A DNA stretch of 33,474 nt, taken from Cellulosilyticum sp. GTDB lineage: Bacteria > Bacillota > Clostridia > Lachnospirales > Cellulosilyticaceae. A program made the position numbers and the translations under genes. Shown here in pieces: positions 33,301 through 33,474 of this stretch; the stretch's first letter is position 1, and each line of letters opens with the position of its first letter. The notes beneath the pieces are model-generated. The model was not told where the DNA came from and searched no databases. It was given only the letters and a program-made list of their open reading frames with translations. Location of the stretch: positions 1 through 33,474 of the forward strand of contig JAFOHG010000077.1 in the NCBI GenBank assembly GCA_017421915.1, in the 5' to 3' direction.

Positions 33301-33474
33301 ATAAAGAAGGACATGATATTCCATTCGAAACTTTCCTTGGATTTAAAGGGGATAAAGAGCCAGATATTGACCTTAACTTTTCTGGAGATTATCAAGCAAA
33401 ATCTCATAAATATGTAGAAGTGCTTTTTGGAGAAGGAAAGGCGTTTCGTGCAGGAACGATTGGTACACTAGCAG
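30327..33474 (+). CDS. polC: DNA polymerase III alpha subunit, Gram-positive PolC type (3' end beyond window)
   Basis: The reading frame is open from ATG 30327 to the window end: 1,049 codons of an expected 1,400-1,450. Order: N-terminal domain (1-230), OB fold (about 260-360), PHP domain beginning HLHT at 382, 3'-5' exonuclease (about 465-625) inserted in PHP, PHP continuation (CDVHFLDPGDAIY near 780), then the polymerase core with RGSVGSS near 932, a zinc site C955-PK-C958 / C984-PK-C987, and catalytic PDIDLNFSGDY with D1013 and D1015. The exonuclease keeps E471, D554, H607 and D612, but residue 469, normally the first catalytic aspartate of D-x-E, is tyrosine (codon TAT, 31731-31733). GGTAGGTGA precedes the ATG. 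Confidence 0.97.
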   Translation, partial: MEAESRPFFEVMTELKIDDKLYRLFEVVGVSKVSLNQQSQQLCIHLESRELLPRYALLKMMRLIKEQLFRNSPLMITFKERYHLSEAYTLAYITERYQENLMMEIEEESEMVYALLKGKVWRVLNQQIMIGIENSFVARKKTEPIKGFIEQAYKERFGLDVYVHFEFFNSENPQAYVIENEHKLQREVSSVVSQVSPVLEDSHVQAETLLNDHVNTSNKVAEAQDSKTMDLKTKEKETKEIKEAPKMRRKAAPLDPEVFFGRECEGDIVAIEELVDEVGEVVIHGKILGIDTREIRMEKTIIMFDITDFTDTITVKIFVPNEELGDVLAKLKKGQFYKVKGMAMFDKFDREIGIASVRGIKPSTDFTEKRMDTSEEKRVELHLHTMMSDMDSVVDIHKMIDRAKEWGMPAIAITDHGCLQAFPITNHCVKKDEPFKIIYGVEAYFVDDLKEMVIQSRNQSLQDTYVVFYIETTGFSPKHNQIIEIGAVKVENGKVVDTFSEFINPKVPIPYQIEKLTGINDKMVMDAPTVEEILPKFLAFCEDAVMVAHNADFDMSFIFTNATRLGYEINPTILDTVALARVLMPQLGNYKLNNVAKHLNVSLENHHRAVDDATCTGEIFMKFIEMLNEKDITHLDQLHELTDTSTEYIKKLPSYHGIILVKNEVGRVNLNRLVSASHLEYFNRRPRMPKSLIQKYREGLIIGSACEAGEVFQAVIREKEEEEMARIVQFYDYLEIQPIGNNRFMLESDKYAAETEEDLQDYNRRIIALGESYNKPVVATCDVHFLDPGDAIYRSIIMAGKGFKDADDQAPLYLRTTDEMLEEFKYLGPEKAREVVITNTNLINDQIEKISPVHPDKCPPEIPGSDATLTKICYDKAHEIYGPELPPVVVERLERELNSIISNGFAVMYIIAQKLVWDSNDHGYLVGSRGSVGSSFAATMSGITEVNPLPPHYICPKCYYTDFDSDEVKAYAGRSGCDMPDATCPKCGHPLNKEGHDIPFETFLGFKGDKEPDIDLNFSGDYQAKSHKYVEVLFGEGKAFRAGTIGTLA

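Noticed and set aside
1-33474. CRISPR array, prophage or defence island
   Set aside because: No regularly spaced repeats, no Cas, integrase or phage structural genes; the content is mostly core chromosome.

Overview
The window looks like a chromosomal segment of a low-GC, spore-forming, Gram-positive anaerobe of the class Clostridia. The evidence is AT-rich codon use, strong AGGAGG-type ribosome binding sites, A/T-flanked intrinsic terminators, a Gram-positive PolC, a spoVA operon, HemZ and PerR. A Lachnospirales / Cellulosilyticum-like host is my guess from the style of the proteins; it is not demonstrated. No prophage, CRISPR array or complete insertion sequence is visible. Most of the window is core chromosome.

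Layout. Bases 1-650 hold two identical tRNA-Lys(CTT) genes, each with its own terminator, plus an orphan hairpin. Bases 650-1750 hold two small ORFs and a DUF421 membrane protein. Bases 1850-3924 encode a compact SWIM-SNF2 helicase, followed by a 115-bp MITE-like inverted-repeat element. Two hypothetical genes and an S1-domain protein follow. Bases 5550-11480 carry a housekeeping block: apt, a bifunctional (p)ppGpp synthetase/hydrolase, dtd, a glyoxalase-II-like hydrolase and hemZ. Bases 11540-14781 are the spoVA operon (AA-AB-AC-AD-AE), which starts with an extra 58-codon ORF overlapping spoVAA. Next come an Lrp/AsnC regulator translationally coupled to an aminotransferase (AlaR-AlaT-like), and a convergent perR with a clear promoter and Per box.

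Bases 17390-22590 run codirectionally: an atypical MraY-like transferase, a TraX-family membrane protein, a GNAT acetyltransferase, a ComEC-type metallo-beta-lactamase lipoprotein, an HD-domain protein, a polysaccharide deacetylase with a sigma-G-like promoter, and a small DUF3787-like protein. Bases 22600-29216 encode two tandem paralogous class B penicillin-binding proteins of about 1,060 residues, both enlarged by the same two insertions. A DUF2232 membrane protein and the first 1,049 codons of polC end the window.

Themes. Spore formation and envelope synthesis recur (spoVA, deacetylase, MraY-like, twin PBPs). The most striking single observation is in polC: the first catalytic aspartate of the proofreading exonuclease (DxE motif) reads as tyrosine, while the other exonuclease motifs are intact.
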